64,000 nt of DNA from Struthidea cinerea (Eukaryota > Chordata > Aves > Passeriformes > Corcoracidae), in the NCBI GenBank assembly GCA_013397865.1, contig VZTI01002070.1:856-64855 (forward strand). Direction: 5' to 3'. Below are positions 47,518 to 60,395 of the stretch, piece after piece. A program made the translations under genes and the position numbers. The notes under the pieces were generated by a model. The model did no database searches. It saw only the letters and a program-made list of their open reading frames with translations, and had not been told where the DNA came from. Positions within the stretch are counted from its first letter, which is position 1. The number at the start of each line of letters is the position of its first letter.

Positions 47518-50500
47518 AAAATCATTTACTGCAATTAAGCTGTTGAAGTCATGTTCACCTCAGTTTGCACAAAGCCTAACACAAGAGCTCAGAGCTATGA
47601 ATTCTTCAGTTTCACTTCAGCATCACCATTAACTGTCTCGTGGTTAATTAAATATGCTTTTCAGGCAAACCAATCTCTCTCCTACATCTTCTTAGAACAA
47701 GATTGAGAATGTGAAGAATAGGCCTCAGTTATTTCTAACTCTGAGATATTATGATTTGCCTTTGAAAACTTTATCAGCAGGAAGGACATGACATCCCACT
47801 ACTCATTTTCATATTCAAAACTTTTAGTACAGAATTCAATCTCACATTTTAATCTGAAATCAATGAAAAACACCAGCTGCAGACCTTTCTGTCTTGCAGG
47901 GAATGCATAAGACTTAGTTCTCAGTATTCAACACAGAATGTTTTCACAATGTATATTTTTTCAGATATGTATCATTTTAAAAAAGCTTTTTGTTTCCCAA
48001 CTGCAACTCAAAATTTTTACAACAACTATAAGAAACATGCCATAATCCCTGACAAACTCGTGCCAGCAGCCACTTAGCAGCCTTGGCCAAATTCAGAAGA
48101 GCCTTACATACCACTGCAATCTTAGTATGACTGTAGAACAAATATAATTTTGACTCTAAATCATGTTGGAGGTGGCGTTAAAAATGATTGGAGAACTGAG
48201 GCAAATTTGGCAAGAACTGGACGTTTGTACTCATTGCAAATCACTTTGAATTCAATCTTCAAACAAACACAAGCCTGACTGTGACTTACAGTTTAAAGTG
48301 ATCTGACCATCACTCTCCAGGGTTCTCAAGGTAGATGAACACCATGTTTGCTCAAATGTCTCAGGGATGTCAAAAATGAAAGTAGTTCCTAAAAGGAATT
48401 TTAAAAAATTCCAGAAAGTAGAACATATGCTTTAAATTCAGCTCTACATTAACAGGAACATTCATACCTCTCTGTTTATTTGGCTCTTGGTATAGAGGAT
48501 AAATCTAAAGCAAAAAATCTCAGTCTCTGGATCTTATGCCAAGAAGAAGAACTGTGGGAAGACAGAGATGCCAGTTTGTGCTCTCCTAGGCATTCTAGGG
48601 ATTCAGGGACAAATTTTGCATACTTTATGCATCCAAGTTACTTTATGCATGCAAAACTGAAGGAGAGTTCCACTGGAAAAAAAAAAATTAATTAGAGTAA
48701 AGAACAAAAGATTTACTGAAGCAGAGTTCCTAATGCCTTCAACAAGTATAAAATCTAGAGGTCTCTTCAAATATATCGTCACAATCCATTTTTTTAGAAA
48801 ATACTTTGTTAACAGTTGCTGTAAGTAGACAATCTGAAGATATCAGAAAATCTAGAATGAAGTTACAAATGGGCTAGACATAATATAAAGGTCCCATTAT
48901 GGGTCATGAAATCTTAGAGCCAGTTTAATCCCTGAACCAGTTCTACTGCTTTTTCTGGAAGACCACAGTTATTTAGATTCTGCAGCATCTAACAAACTAG
49001 CATGACCCTCTAAGGGGCTCTAGGCTTTGACTTCTTGAACACAAACCTGAGCTCACAGGATTTTATGACAAAATTAATTTGCTGTACTATAAAATTAGGA
49101 ACAAACAACTTTCATATCTTCAACAAGAGATGGGACTTTGCCTTCCCTGGAGAAACAGGGATTAGCTTCAGGCCTACACCATTCACTAAGATATTATACA
49201 GAAATGTTGTTTCTTAGAGATGACAAAGTTTGATCACAGAAGGGTGCAAAGCAAAGTACACAATTTTGGAGTGGAGTGATGGTGAGAATCAGATTAGCAG
49301 GAGTTTCAAAGATTTGGACTGGGGAACCAAGTAAGTTTAAATACTAGCAGAATGTGTTGATAACCAAATATAACAATCTGACTTCAGATGTCAGTATGAT
49401 CAAAGTCTAGAAACAGTACTAGGAGCCTGAAGCAGGTCCAGATGTCCTGAAAAGTTTCACCTCATTAACAACAACATTGAAAGCCACGGTGAATCCCAAC
49501 TGATTTACATCCTTGTTTTTAAGGCATTATTCCATTTATATCAGTAATTTAATGCATTCTGCCACATAAATGAAAATAACATCGCCTGTCTGCAAAGAAG
49601 AGATGGAGAAGGAGTAGAGGAAGCAAGCAAAGAAGTATCATGGTATATCTAGAGTGCTTATCTCCAGAGCTGAGACAATACAAGTCTGGAGATACACAGA
49701 ATAACTCTACATTTGTAAAGCAACATCCACTTCTCAGTAAATTAGAAAAAAATATAATTAAGATACCAAAAAATATCACCCCAAGGCATCATTTGTACTT
49801 TTGTAAGTTGATATCTGCCTGTGTCCTACAGTAAAACTTGCCTATAAGAGCAGAGAGATGAGAGCACTCCTTATCAAGTCTGCCAAGGTTATGACAAAAT
49901 TAATTTGTGATAATGTCACAGTGGGGACAAAAGAAACTTCTGCAGCTTTGATGGATCCCAAGAGATGGAACTCTATTTAGTAAAATGGGAAGATATCATT
50001 TCCATTCTGTCTAGCAGTGGACAGTGCTCAGTGATAAACCTGCTTAACAGAGAATGGGGTGCAGCACAGCTTACTCAGACTGATCAGTATTTCCCATAAT
50101 AAGAAGCTTTTTCTAGTTGTTTATAAAATTATACAAAATAAACCAATGGACTAAAGGCACCAAATGCCTGACGTGTGCTAAAGACTTTTGTTTGAAAATA
50201 TTTCAGAAAAGCCAATAAGTCCAAGAATCAAAAGAAAAAGAAAAAAAAATTATGTTAATATTAGAACAACTCATGCATTTTAGAATAGAAATCAGTCTGA
50301 AACCTGGCCAGTCACAGAGGCCATTTTCCCCTAAAATCCAATGGGCTGTATTGGGCACTCCTGTTCATAACCATCAATTTTTAGGAATTCAAACCAGAAA
50401 TCTTCTCCTGAGCTAAGCAACAGCTCTGTTCACTTTTGCACTCTGCAGACTGGCCCACTTCTGCCACAGATCTCTTTCAGGACAATCAAAACTTGAAATT

Positions 50501-51378
50501 GCACCAACACTAGAACATTCTGTATTTGCATAAGGACAAGAGTTCTCAAGCCTCCTACCTGTCTGTATTTCTATATTCATATGAACAAGAAATAAGTACA
50601 GAAATAATGAATGCTTATTCAGCAAGCACCTTTTCTATCATGTTACTGATTCCTTCTATGAGGGGAAAAAAAGTAAAGTTTAAAAAACCATTTTGAAATG
50701 CTACAATACACAATGTCAAATGCTGTAGTAACAGCAGCATATCTCAAGACCTGAACTCTGATGTTTGACTTTTAGGCACCCATGAAAAAACCAAACTCAA
50801 ATTCATTCAAGGTATGAAAATTAAGTTACGGTATCAATGTAATTACACAGAAAGTGCCACACTGACACCTTGTAGTTTTCTAGCTGTTGGAGCTGAAGCT
50901 CTACTATGGCTGCCATTTTGCAATAATTACTACCCACTATTATTGTGGAAAGCAGAGATGAGAATACTAAACCATTTCTTATATATTTGAATATTGTGTA
51001 TTAGGGCAAGAGAAACAAGGAGGGAGGACAAGAGGAAAAAGACAGGACAAAGGTCATATGTGGTGGTTCAAGCTGGGATCAGTGAAGCCCGTGCACCAAC
51101 TACTATGCAAAACGTAATTTGTTTGATCTTTACTGAGCTGTCACTCAAGCATTCCCCAGGAAATATTCTTCAATAAATGCAATTCTGTTATTTCTGCCAG
51201 TTAACAGAGGGACCTGCTGGTGCTGGTGTTAATGACAGTCACCTAATTGTGTTTATTGAAGCAAAGGTACTTACATAAAGAGTGGAAGTCTTGTTTCTGA
51301 CAATGAGCTATAACAAGCAAAATAAAAGTCCTTGAAAACATAATGCAACTTCATTACAAGATCTCCAGATTTTTCAGA

Positions 51379-51822
51379 CCATAGAATTATTTAGGTTGGA
51401 ATAGACCTTCAATATCAACAAATCCAACCATTAACCCAGCACTACCAAGTCCCCCACTAAATTATGTTCCCAAGTGCCACTTCTACACATCTTTTAATAC
51501 CTCCAGGGGTATTTAAACTTAACTACTTCCCTGGGCAGCCTGTTCCAATGCATGACAACCCTTTAGGTGAAGAAATTTTTCTTAATATGCAGTCTACACC
51601 TTCCCTGGTGCAACTGTAGACCTTTTCCTCTTCTCCTATTGCTTGTTACATGGGAGAACCCAGTAACCTCCACCTTTCCACAAACTCTTTCAGGCAGTTG
51701 TACAGAGCAACGAGGTCTCCCCTGAGCCTCCTTTTCTCCAGGATAAACATCCTTGGCTCCCTCAGATGGTCCTTGTATAACTTGTGCTCTAGAGCCTTTA
51801 CCAATTTTGTTTCCCTTGCATT
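51379..51822 (-). mobile_element. CR1 LINE, 5'-truncated, with ORF2 C-terminus and 3' end
   Basis: Read on the minus strand this is the end of a CR1 element. The frame at 51646-51846 contains LREPRMFILEKRRLRGDL, matching the CR1 ORF2 C-terminal signature (LRELGLFSLEKRRLRGDL in typical copies). The 3' UTR follows, then the terminal ATTCTATG octamer (CATAGAAT at 51380-51387 on +), diagnostic of CR1 3' ends. The antisense GGGCAGCCTGTTCCAATGC text (51534-51552) is also typical. The element is severely 5'-truncated near 51822, the usual fate of CR1 insertions, and the protein part is interrupted after the C-terminal motif. It cannot encode an active protein. Confidence 0.92.
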
Positions 51823-54800
51823 TAATAGAATTTTAACATTACTCAATTAGAACAAAGAGTGTCAGAATAAAAGAGCACATACGGTTTAGTTTGGGAAGTC
51901 ACTGGGGCCATGGACACTAAATCAATTTTAGTTTCTTCTCTACTGCTTTGGAGATAACTCTTTTCTTTTTATTTAATCATAATCACAGATGAAACTAAGT
52001 CCTTTTATAAATGTAGCAAATCATTTTAAGAATGTCCCCACTCTGCAACTCTCCACTCTGCAACAAAGCAAGTCTGGACCATGTGATAAGAGGCATAATG
52101 TAGGGCAGATACTTTGACACTTGCGGTAGCCATCACACACAACTTTAATCACTCATTCCTTTTCCAGTCACACAGGTCATTCGGAGAACAGGCCAGAAGC
52201 ACAGCATTGTTTAAAGCAGGGTTCTCCCTCACCAAAAAAACATCCAAACAACCTAGTTTTTACACAAAGAAGTACAGGGAAACATGCTTACACCAGAATT
52301 TGCTCTTGCTTGTGAAGAGAAGTGTGCTATTTCTCACATCTCTCCAATCAGCTAGTTCAAGTCAAGACTCTTCAAGCTTATTGCAGACAATGAAAAAGTG
52401 CTTGAGGTAGGGAAATTATTAGACCTACAAATCATGGTTAAGGTCCTGCTTAAAATTAATTTAAGACTTAAAGTCTTCTGAACGCAGGAGGACACAGACA
52501 CACACAGTTTCTTTGCTCACTTGTTCAGCTGGAACACCCTACTGTTCTTCTGCACCAATTCCTCTATCTCCAGCTGTCTCATCTTCTTTACTCTTTGACT
52601 TTTCCTTTGTTTCACAAAACTTTCACTGAAGAAAATGCAACTTAGGGACAGGGAACAGGAAATGGGAAGGAGGAGAGCTATTTTCTATGTATTGTTTTGA
52701 GGCTCCCCTTTAGCTTTCTGGTTGATCCATAAATGTAACCATTTCATACATTTTCCTCCAATAAGTAGATGGTTGTTACACCCATTACTTCTAATCTGAC
52801 ACACAACATCTCTTTCCATGGGAGGCAAATACAAGGAATATGTAAGACTGCTCCATGAAACTAACCATGTCAGTTGGGAAGAACAAAGACCATGAGTTTG
52901 AATCTAGTGACAAGGGATACAGTTTTCTATTTTCAGGGTGACAGACATTTCAATTAATGAAATTGAAAATAATTTCACTAATTTTACTGGAAGGCAATGG
53001 TCATGTACTTTATTCTGAAAGTTCATTTTTATATATTGCTCTATAAACAGCAAAGATCGGTTCTTTCAAAGTCAGATATTTTACTTTTTAACAACAACTA
53101 CTACTCCTGTGTTCCACTCTTCGCTGAAAAAAAACAATGATAATAAAACTCCTTACAGGTAAATTACCTTACAGGTAAGCAGAAGTTTCTTCTGCTCCCA
53201 TTTATTTTCCTGTAATATGAAATCCCTGTCTGCAAAGCCAAAGCAAGCTGCAGGAAGCTACAGTTTGCATATCTATAGAAATAAACTGAACAGCTGTGCA
53301 TAGAGGAAGATAATAAAAAGTGGCTTTGACAAAGTACAAATACATGAAGACTTACATAAGAATTTTTTAATCAATTAAACTATAAAGCAAACAGAATTAC
53401 ATTATTAGATTCATTCTCATCCACGAACAAAACTGCATATAGCAAGTTGTAACTTGTTGCCCCCAGCTAAACACAATCTTAAATACACATTGAAACATAA
53501 TTAGATTTTACATATAGGTTTGATTAAAGTTACAGTTTCTGTTACGAACAAAGCTTTAATTGGGTCATCTACAGCTTAGACAAGAGTTTAATCACAGCTT
53601 CTCTCTGCTTTTAGAATAAAAAGTAGGATTTTCTGAAATGCATCACTTCTTATCTTTAGACTTTTCTGCTGTCTTCACCATGTTCTGAAGAGAGCTTGCC
53701 ATTTTGCTTGACCTCAACATAGCATTACACATGATAAGCATGGAAATTCATATTTCATAAAAGGACAAAATTTCTCCCTCATGGTAATACTTAAGAAAGT
53801 CTCTTCCTTTCCTTTTTCCATCTCTTCCAAGAAAATGTGTGTTTTGGCATTTTGTGAAATGTTATTGAAATAGCAAGTCACCTGTTTTCTAGTATATGCT
53901 CTTAGCGCATAAAAAACAGCTCACAGACGTTGGGAATTGTTTTAAAAAACCTGGTTTGATACGGAGTTTCATAATGTTGCATGCTCTGGACTAGGCCAGA
54001 CATCTTTCTTTTTAATCAGTTCCTACGTGGGCTGCTGTGTAACCACAGGACAAACTGGCCCTATGTTGTTACTCAGATTTGTAGTAAGTGCAGAAATATA
54101 ATGCAGCATTTTTGGGCGCTGTGAGGTTTTTACCCTGCAAACTTACTCTGAACTGATTAATGATGAGAAGGACACGGTGTGTCTAAATAAACAGAAGCCG
54201 TCTATGTCCATTAACCTAATGGATTACAGAGGAAAAAGAAATCCTTATCTCAGGACAAGAAAGCTAAAGAGCACTGAGATTATTCAGAAAAATATTTAGC
54301 ATTTAGTCTATTTGCTCTGGTGTGCTGTCTTCCTCATAATGCTGCTCTGCCTTACAGCAATCAAGGATAGGTAATTCTCAAAAATCAACAGAAATGGCTG
54401 CCTTTGAAGTCAGCCAAATTCAACTTAAAAGGTTTACAAGAATGCTGATGCAAGTGGCCATTTTGAATGCATGAAGTCTCCTAATTTTCAACACCCAAAA
54501 TGTAACCTTTTTTCAATAAAGAACATATTTCATTAGCATTCAGTGACTTGTACTGAACTGTACACGACTGCAAAGCATGTGACTTGATCTACATAATCTA
54601 CAAACGAAAAAGAATTCTGGTTAGTAAGCTACCACCAACAAATTTCCACAAGAACTACTATCATCATCTTGATTGCATTTTTATGGCAGGGAATTTTAGA
54701 GATCCTTAAAATTTGCAAGATTATTTGATTACATAAAAAGGGCACTAGCTGTGCCCTGCGCAAAGGAATATATTCTTCCCAGCAACATACTTTTTGTCCT

Positions 54801-56124
54801 AATAAGCAGCACTGGACATTTTACAGTCTAAAACTCTGCAGTGGTCTCATTTACATAATTACATAATTATTGCAAAGTATGCATGACTCTTTTGGGAATG
54901 TTTTCTTTTTAAAATCAGTTTTAAAAAACATTAGAGATTACACACATATTAAACTACTTCTTCATAAAAGCATGTCTTGCCATGTAAAGGTATTTAAAAT
55001 GCTAAATCTAAGCACCTGGTCAAAAATTACTCTTAAGGCCTATTTTGTAATCATTGTTTTTAATTTACCAAGAATTGTAACATCTCTTTCTTACATTCCT
55101 TCCTTCCATCAGCAGTGGAGAAAAACATTGCCTCCTCTAAAAGCAACCTTGACTGACCACTTAGATTCAGAGGCACACTACTGAATTTCCAAGTTGGACA
55201 AGTAAAAACAAATAGGTTTTATGAGACAATGGCCACCTCCTAGTTCCATAGAGCTTCCCACATTCAAAGCACTAAATTTAAGCCTCCATGTCTTCAGTTT
55301 CCTGCAGGAACAATAAAAAACCATGCACTATACCATTTATCAAGTTGTCCAAAAGCCTGCCACACATAACACCTGAAACAGGAGAATGTCTCACCGGTAG
55401 CACAGCTATTTCCTAGAGCAGCTTTTTTATTTTAGAGCCCATTTAGCATGACTAAAAAAAAAACTTTTAATCTGTGCAACAAGTGTGGCAGCCTTTGAAA
55501 TCTTCCTCAAAAGTACCAGTAACGTGTACTAGAAGCAAAACAAAAAAGCTCTGAAAAGTGTGTGGGGTTGTTACTATTACTTTATATTGGACTCAAACAT
55601 TATAATTGGCTGAACTGAAAGAAGAATAAAAGATGTAGGCAGTATCTTTAAAGGCAGTACTTTGAGGGGACGAAGGGTGAAGAGTGACCCTAAATATTAC
55701 CATACTATGGTTTAAGGCTCTTTGCCAAGCAGAGAAAGCCAAGCTCTGCACAAGCAGAACAGTCAAAAGGTTCAGTAATTTACAAGCTTTTAGGAAATTT
55801 TTAGTTCTGAGATTTTTTGGTCACAGTGTAAAACCTGGTATGTGAGACCATAAGCTTCTTTAATATTAAGGTAAACAAACTTTTAGGATGGCTCCTGCTT
55901 CAACTCTAGTTGAGGCTCTAGCCCAGCTGATATTCTGTCACTGGCAATATGGTCTTAGCATTGAAATCTTATCCTTTTTCACACTTCCCTTTTGCCCCTA
56001 CAAGGAAAAAAGAAATAATATGTCTACAGTAACAATGTAGCCGTTAATTTACAAAACGAAAACAAATCCCACTTACTAGGCTTGGGGGAAGGAAAAAAAA
56101 CAAAAAAAAAAAAAAAAAAAAACC

Positions 56125-56171
<47 letters not shown>

Positions 56172-57636
56172 ACCAAAAAAAACCACCAAATATCTGTAAT
56201 TCTGCTCAGGGTAGTACCAGTCCTAGGTGCAATCTCAGTATGCATCTTCAACCATATATTGAGCACTTTTTCTAAGAGATTTAATGATGGTGATAATGAA
56301 TTTTGAAAGTACTACCTATAAGCAAGCCAGTAAATCCAGAGATAGTTAAAAGCAGGCAGAGAAGGCAGATGCCAAAAGGCAAGAGTTTTTGAAGTCTGCA
56401 AGTTTACAGAAACAATTATTTGCATGCTGCATTTAGTCCTGAGCCTCTGTTTTTATACAAACTACTCCTTCCACGACATAGTCTAGAGAAAGTCTGTTCA
56501 AGACTAATGATCCACTGCCAAGACCTGAGGACCTAGGATGTGACCTCTTTGGTATGGCCTTACCCTACATCATCTGTTCGTCCATTCCCAGCCAAAACCA
56601 GGTATCAAAACTTCCACCAAATGCACCACACCCTACCAAGACTCTTCCAGATTTGCCCTTTTTATTTTAGGTACAATATAATGACAGATTGCACAAGGAA
56701 GTTTGGGATATCTCTTTTACACATAACAAACAAAAGGGGGTAAAATTAGAGACACATCAAGACTTTTGACTTTTGCGAGTAGGCATCTGTATTTGCCATG
56801 CAATGCTGTCATCTGACTATTTTGATTAGCAAAGCTGATAAAGCATCATACTGTATTTACTTCATTCAGCAATTTATTACCTCATAAATAAGTGCTTGCA
56901 AAGTCAAATATATTAAGACATTTTCTCTTCTTTAAAGGCATGTCAGCTTTTTAGGCTGCCTCATTACTTATACATAACAAAGAGTTTCTCAAACTTCAAC
57001 AGTTTGTATAGAAGGTTAACAAATTTCAGGTATTCCTTAATTAAGTAAAAGTATGACTTGCTTTATTCCAGACTTAATAGAGATATTTTTGAAACTCTGA
57101 GCTTGCCGTGTCTTTTTATGGCATAACAAGTCATCATACAAGGAAAATTCTTTGTGGCAATCAAAGCCCTGAAATTTTTTAAGGCACATATTTGCTCCAT
57201 CTCACTTTGGAGAAGTAGTTTGTACATATTGGTAGAAAAAAAATAGTTTATGAATGCATTTATTTTTCACTCGCATTTTCCATTTAGCCTCATGGATAGA
57301 CCGCTGTTTGTTGCAGATGATTTCACAGGGAAATGCATTTTAAAAATTCAAATCCTGCTTCAAAGTCTCCAATTAAAGCTGCACGTACTCCATTTGTATT
57401 TTAATAGTTCTCTGTTTTACATACTATAACACAGATCTAAGGATGTAATTAGTGGTTTTTCTGAGAGCATAAATTTGCATAAAGCTTGATTTTGAGTACA
57501 ACAAGGTCAAGTAACATTGTTTTGTTAGATCAAACGTTCATAATTAGCTATCAAGAGCGTGCATACAGTGTTGTCACTGGTCCCATTTATTTCCAGAAAC
57601 ATATAAAACACACCTTAATCTCATTCTTAAAAGTAT
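51823..57636. other. Low-GC stretch with possible conserved elements
   Basis: No gene recognised. Segments at 53900-54500 and 57260-57560 have a higher-complexity texture with clustered homeodomain- and nuclear-receptor-like motifs (see findings). An A-rich tract occupies 56092-56190. Two copies of CCTTACAGGTAA lie near 53151 and 53167. Confidence 0.55.
56093..56182. repeat. A-rich simple repeat with a 45-A run
   Basis: Nearly pure A, with a few C interruptions (56101, 56123-56125, 56171-56174). The uninterrupted run 56126-56170 is 45 A. It is not adjacent to a recognised LINE or pseudogene. Confidence 0.95.
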
Positions 57637-58114
57637 AGTGAAAGAGAGAGGTAAAGGAGGAAAGAAAGGAAAAAGAAAGAGAGAGGAAAAAGAAAGAGAG
57701 AGGAAGGGAAGGGAAGGGAANNNNNNNNNNNNNNNNNNNNNNNNNNNNNNNNNNNNNNNNNNNNNNNNNNNNNNNNNNNNNNNNNNNNNNNNNNNNNNNN
57801 NNNNNNNNNNNNNNNNNNNNNNNNNNNNNNNNNNNNNNNNNNNNNNNNNNNNNNNNNNNNNNNNNNNNNNNNNNNNNNNNNNNNNNNNNNNNNNNNNNNN
57901 NNNNNNNNNNNNNNNNNNNNNNNNNNNNNNNNNNNNNNNNNNNNNNNNNNNNNNNNNNNNNNNNNNNNNNNNNNNNNNNNNNNNNNNNNNNNNNNNNNNN
58001 NNNNNNNNNNNNNNNNNNNNNNNNNNNNNNNNNNNNNNNNNNNNNNNNNNNNNNNNNNNNNNNNNNNNNNNNNNNNNNNNNNNNNNNNNNNNNNNNNNNN
58101 GGGAAGGGAAATAA
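57637..58114. repeat. Purine microsatellite (GGGAA)n containing an assembly gap
   Basis: A G/A-only tract (GAAAGAGAGAGG..., from about 57640) becomes regular GGGAA units at 57704-57720, disappears into N, and re-emerges as GGGAAGGGAAATAAATAAA from 58101. The same unit on both sides indicates the gap lies inside one pentanucleotide array whose true length is unknown. Confidence 0.92.
57721..58100. other. Assembly gap (380 N)
   Basis: Gap inside the (GGGAA)n array. ORFs spanning it on both strands are artefacts. Confidence 0.97.
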
Positions 58115-60148
58115 ATAAATATTTCTGGAAGCAAGAATGCCTGAACCCTCTCACCCTCTCTTAGGAAACTTAGTATATGCCATGCAATTTCCCAAAGCTG
58201 TTTGAATTAGGTGATTTTTATTTTCCATACTATAACAAAACCAGGAGATATTTGTCATATGTACTTTGAGTTTCCACTTTAAGTCAAAATTCATTTCAAA
58301 TCATCCCAATGTAATATCTGTAATTAAATTTTAAAAGAAAATAAGTTGGCTTTTAAAGCTGATTTTTATTTCAAGGCTTGTGAAATAGCTAAAATTTTCT
58401 TTTGTTCAAAATAAGGACAGATTAAGGGATAAATGAAATGGATAGACGTGATCTACATTCATTTGCTCGAAGTATAACCTTTATTTTCATTTTGTACATC
58501 CATACAAAAAGGGCCTATAAACCACTTAAACCAGGGAAAAAAACAGATATTTATCTGTTGTTAACTCACGTTTTACTGCAATAAAGGGCATTATTTGCTT
58601 TAGTCAGGGTAACAGGGGCTTTGAAGCCACTTGGGGAGAAGGTAGATTGAAACCTTAATCAACTTCTAAGGGATTTTCCTGATTTTCTCCATAGCTCAGC
58701 ACCATGACAGTATAGACACTTCTTGGCCAGTTCTGCCTGGTTTCTCAATTTCTGGACTCCATTCTTAGGGAGTTTCTATATGGACTATAGGAACAGAGAA
58801 TTGCTTATTGATTAACAACCTGTCCCAGCTGAGTAACAATGCTGCCTCACAATGGGAAAAGCTTCTGGAATTCACAGGGACTGGACTAAGATAGTTCATC
58901 TTTCTTTCCTGTTCCACTATAGACATCAACAAATTAATTCAATGTATGTAGCTGCCATATATACCATATGACATATGCATTGCTTCATATCCGCAGAACA
59001 AAGAAAGATGCCCAACTTCACAGATAATTCTGTAGGTTAAATTGACTACTGATTGAAGAACACAGAAGATAAACAATATTAAACAAAAGGCAAATAAATG
59101 TTAAGTGTTAGGGATGACACAAACTTTTTAACCAGTAGATCTTCAAATCCATAATTTCATTTTGTCATAACTTTCAGTGCTGTTGTACAAATTTAATTCT
59201 CATCGCGTCAAAATTACAGCACTCACTACTATTACTCAGGGAAAAGCTACAAACTCACAAAGTTTAAGAAGGAAGAGGAAGACAAGCCCAGCCCTTTCAG
59301 CTACTCATATTCTCTTCGGTGTATATATAAAATGACTCCTGCAAATCAAGTGAGCGTGGCAATGCTTGGGCTCCACCTTTGAAAGCAGGTGTCAGTGTAG
59401 AAGGTTAGAAGTCCTACAATACTTTCAAAAGCAATGTCAGAATGTTTCAAAAAGTGATATACTGGTATAGTCTTCATTAAAAAAAAAAAAAAATCAAACA
59501 GATATTTTTCCAAAGAGCTCAGCCTTATTTTGTAAGCAAAATCATAAAATGACATTGCACTTAATCATTGTATCATACTGAGGTCTTGTTCCTACCTAAT
59601 AGCAAATTACATTATGCAAGAATTAAAAAAATTAGCCAAGACCCTATATTAGATAGCTCAGGCCTTTCTTTCTCTTTTATTATATTGCTAAATGTGCTTG
59701 TCATAACAGATCTTCTGGTTTCTAGCAAAGAGATGCATAATGAACTGCTTTGTGGGTGGGCTACAAAAATGCTGACAAACTTGACCATTTTAAATTACTT
59801 CTCTGTAAATCTCCTGACTGGAGTGCTCTGCATGTAAATTCCAGCAGCAGCAGCAGCAGTTGCTGCCATAGCAACAGAGTTATTTAGGAAATAATTTAAA
59901 GTAAGTACCACATCATATTCAGCCTCTCATGAAAGAAAGCAGACTTGGCAGGAGGATGGGAAGTGGAAAGAGAGATAGAAGGTCTATGGCTTTTAACTGA
60001 CAAATGAGTTTGTATGTTTCCCATGTTTACCAACGCATAGGAAATTGTATAAATCAATGCTTACCTTTGCATAGTGCTTCAGCACTTCTACTGTATTTTT
60101 TGTTATAAAGTCAACCAACACTCATGAATAACTTCACAGCTACAACTA
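58115..60148. other. Low-GC non-coding stretch
   Basis: No gene recognised. A (CAG)6 tract lies at 59842-59859 and an A-run near 59479-59492. A GTATATATAAAAT motif at 59321-59333 looks like a TATA box but has no supported transcript. Confidence 0.6.
59842..59859. repeat. (CAG)6 trinucleotide tract
   Basis: Six CAG units followed by TTGCTGCCATAGCAAC. Not in a supported reading frame. Confidence 0.9.
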
Positions 60149-60395
60149 CATGAGGTTCTTGTCAGCCCATTTCTCCAGCCTGCCAAGGTCCCTCTGGATG
60201 GCAGCACAACCTTCTGGTGTATCAGTCACTCCTCCTAGTTTTGTGTTATCAGCAAATTTGCTGAGGAGGTACTTTGTCCGATCATTCAGATCACTAATGA
60301 GGGTGTTAAACTTAGGAATCTGTAAAAATCCCCCTGGCACTTCATCAGTTCCTGGCCTCCAACTAGGTTTTTTACTACTGATCAACACCCTCCTG
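60149..60395 (-). mobile_element. CR1 RT fragment with altered catalytic motif
   Basis: The minus-strand frame at 60146-60388 is a slice of the CR1 reverse transcriptase: the SSKKPSWRPGTDEVPGG stretch, then DLNDRTKYLLSKFADNTKLGG, then DTPEGCAAIQRDLGRLEKWAD. In active relatives the polymerase site reads FADD; here residues 45-48 read FADN, so the second catalytic aspartate is lost. Part of the segment between the PQGSVLGP-like motif and FADD is altered or missing. Neither the CR1 3' end nor the 5' part is attached, so it is an internal remnant. The open frame of ~80 codons is a relic, not a functional gene. Confidence 0.92.

Larger units (their letters stand above)
38805..51378. other. 12.5-kb low-GC stretch without recognised genes
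   Basis: No exon I can defend. Contents noted: a possible old LTR remnant at 39840-40460, a 72-codon minus frame at 43002-43220 with a protein-like composition, a 15-bp direct repeat at 43875-43906, a perfect 27-bp tandem duplication at 47464-47517 and an A-run near 46619-46633. The rest is ordinary AT-rich sequence. Confidence 0.6.

Noticed and set aside
56024..56306. Lysine-rich (+) and phenylalanine-rich (-) frames
   Set aside because: They are direct translations of the A-rich simple repeat.
57574..58154. Open frames of 158-186 codons on both strands
   Set aside because: They cross the 380-N gap and consist otherwise of purine/pyrimidine microsatellite translation.
59321..59333. GTATATATAAAAT as a gene promoter
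   Set aside because: A TATA-like string in AT-rich DNA without a downstream exon or other promoter evidence.
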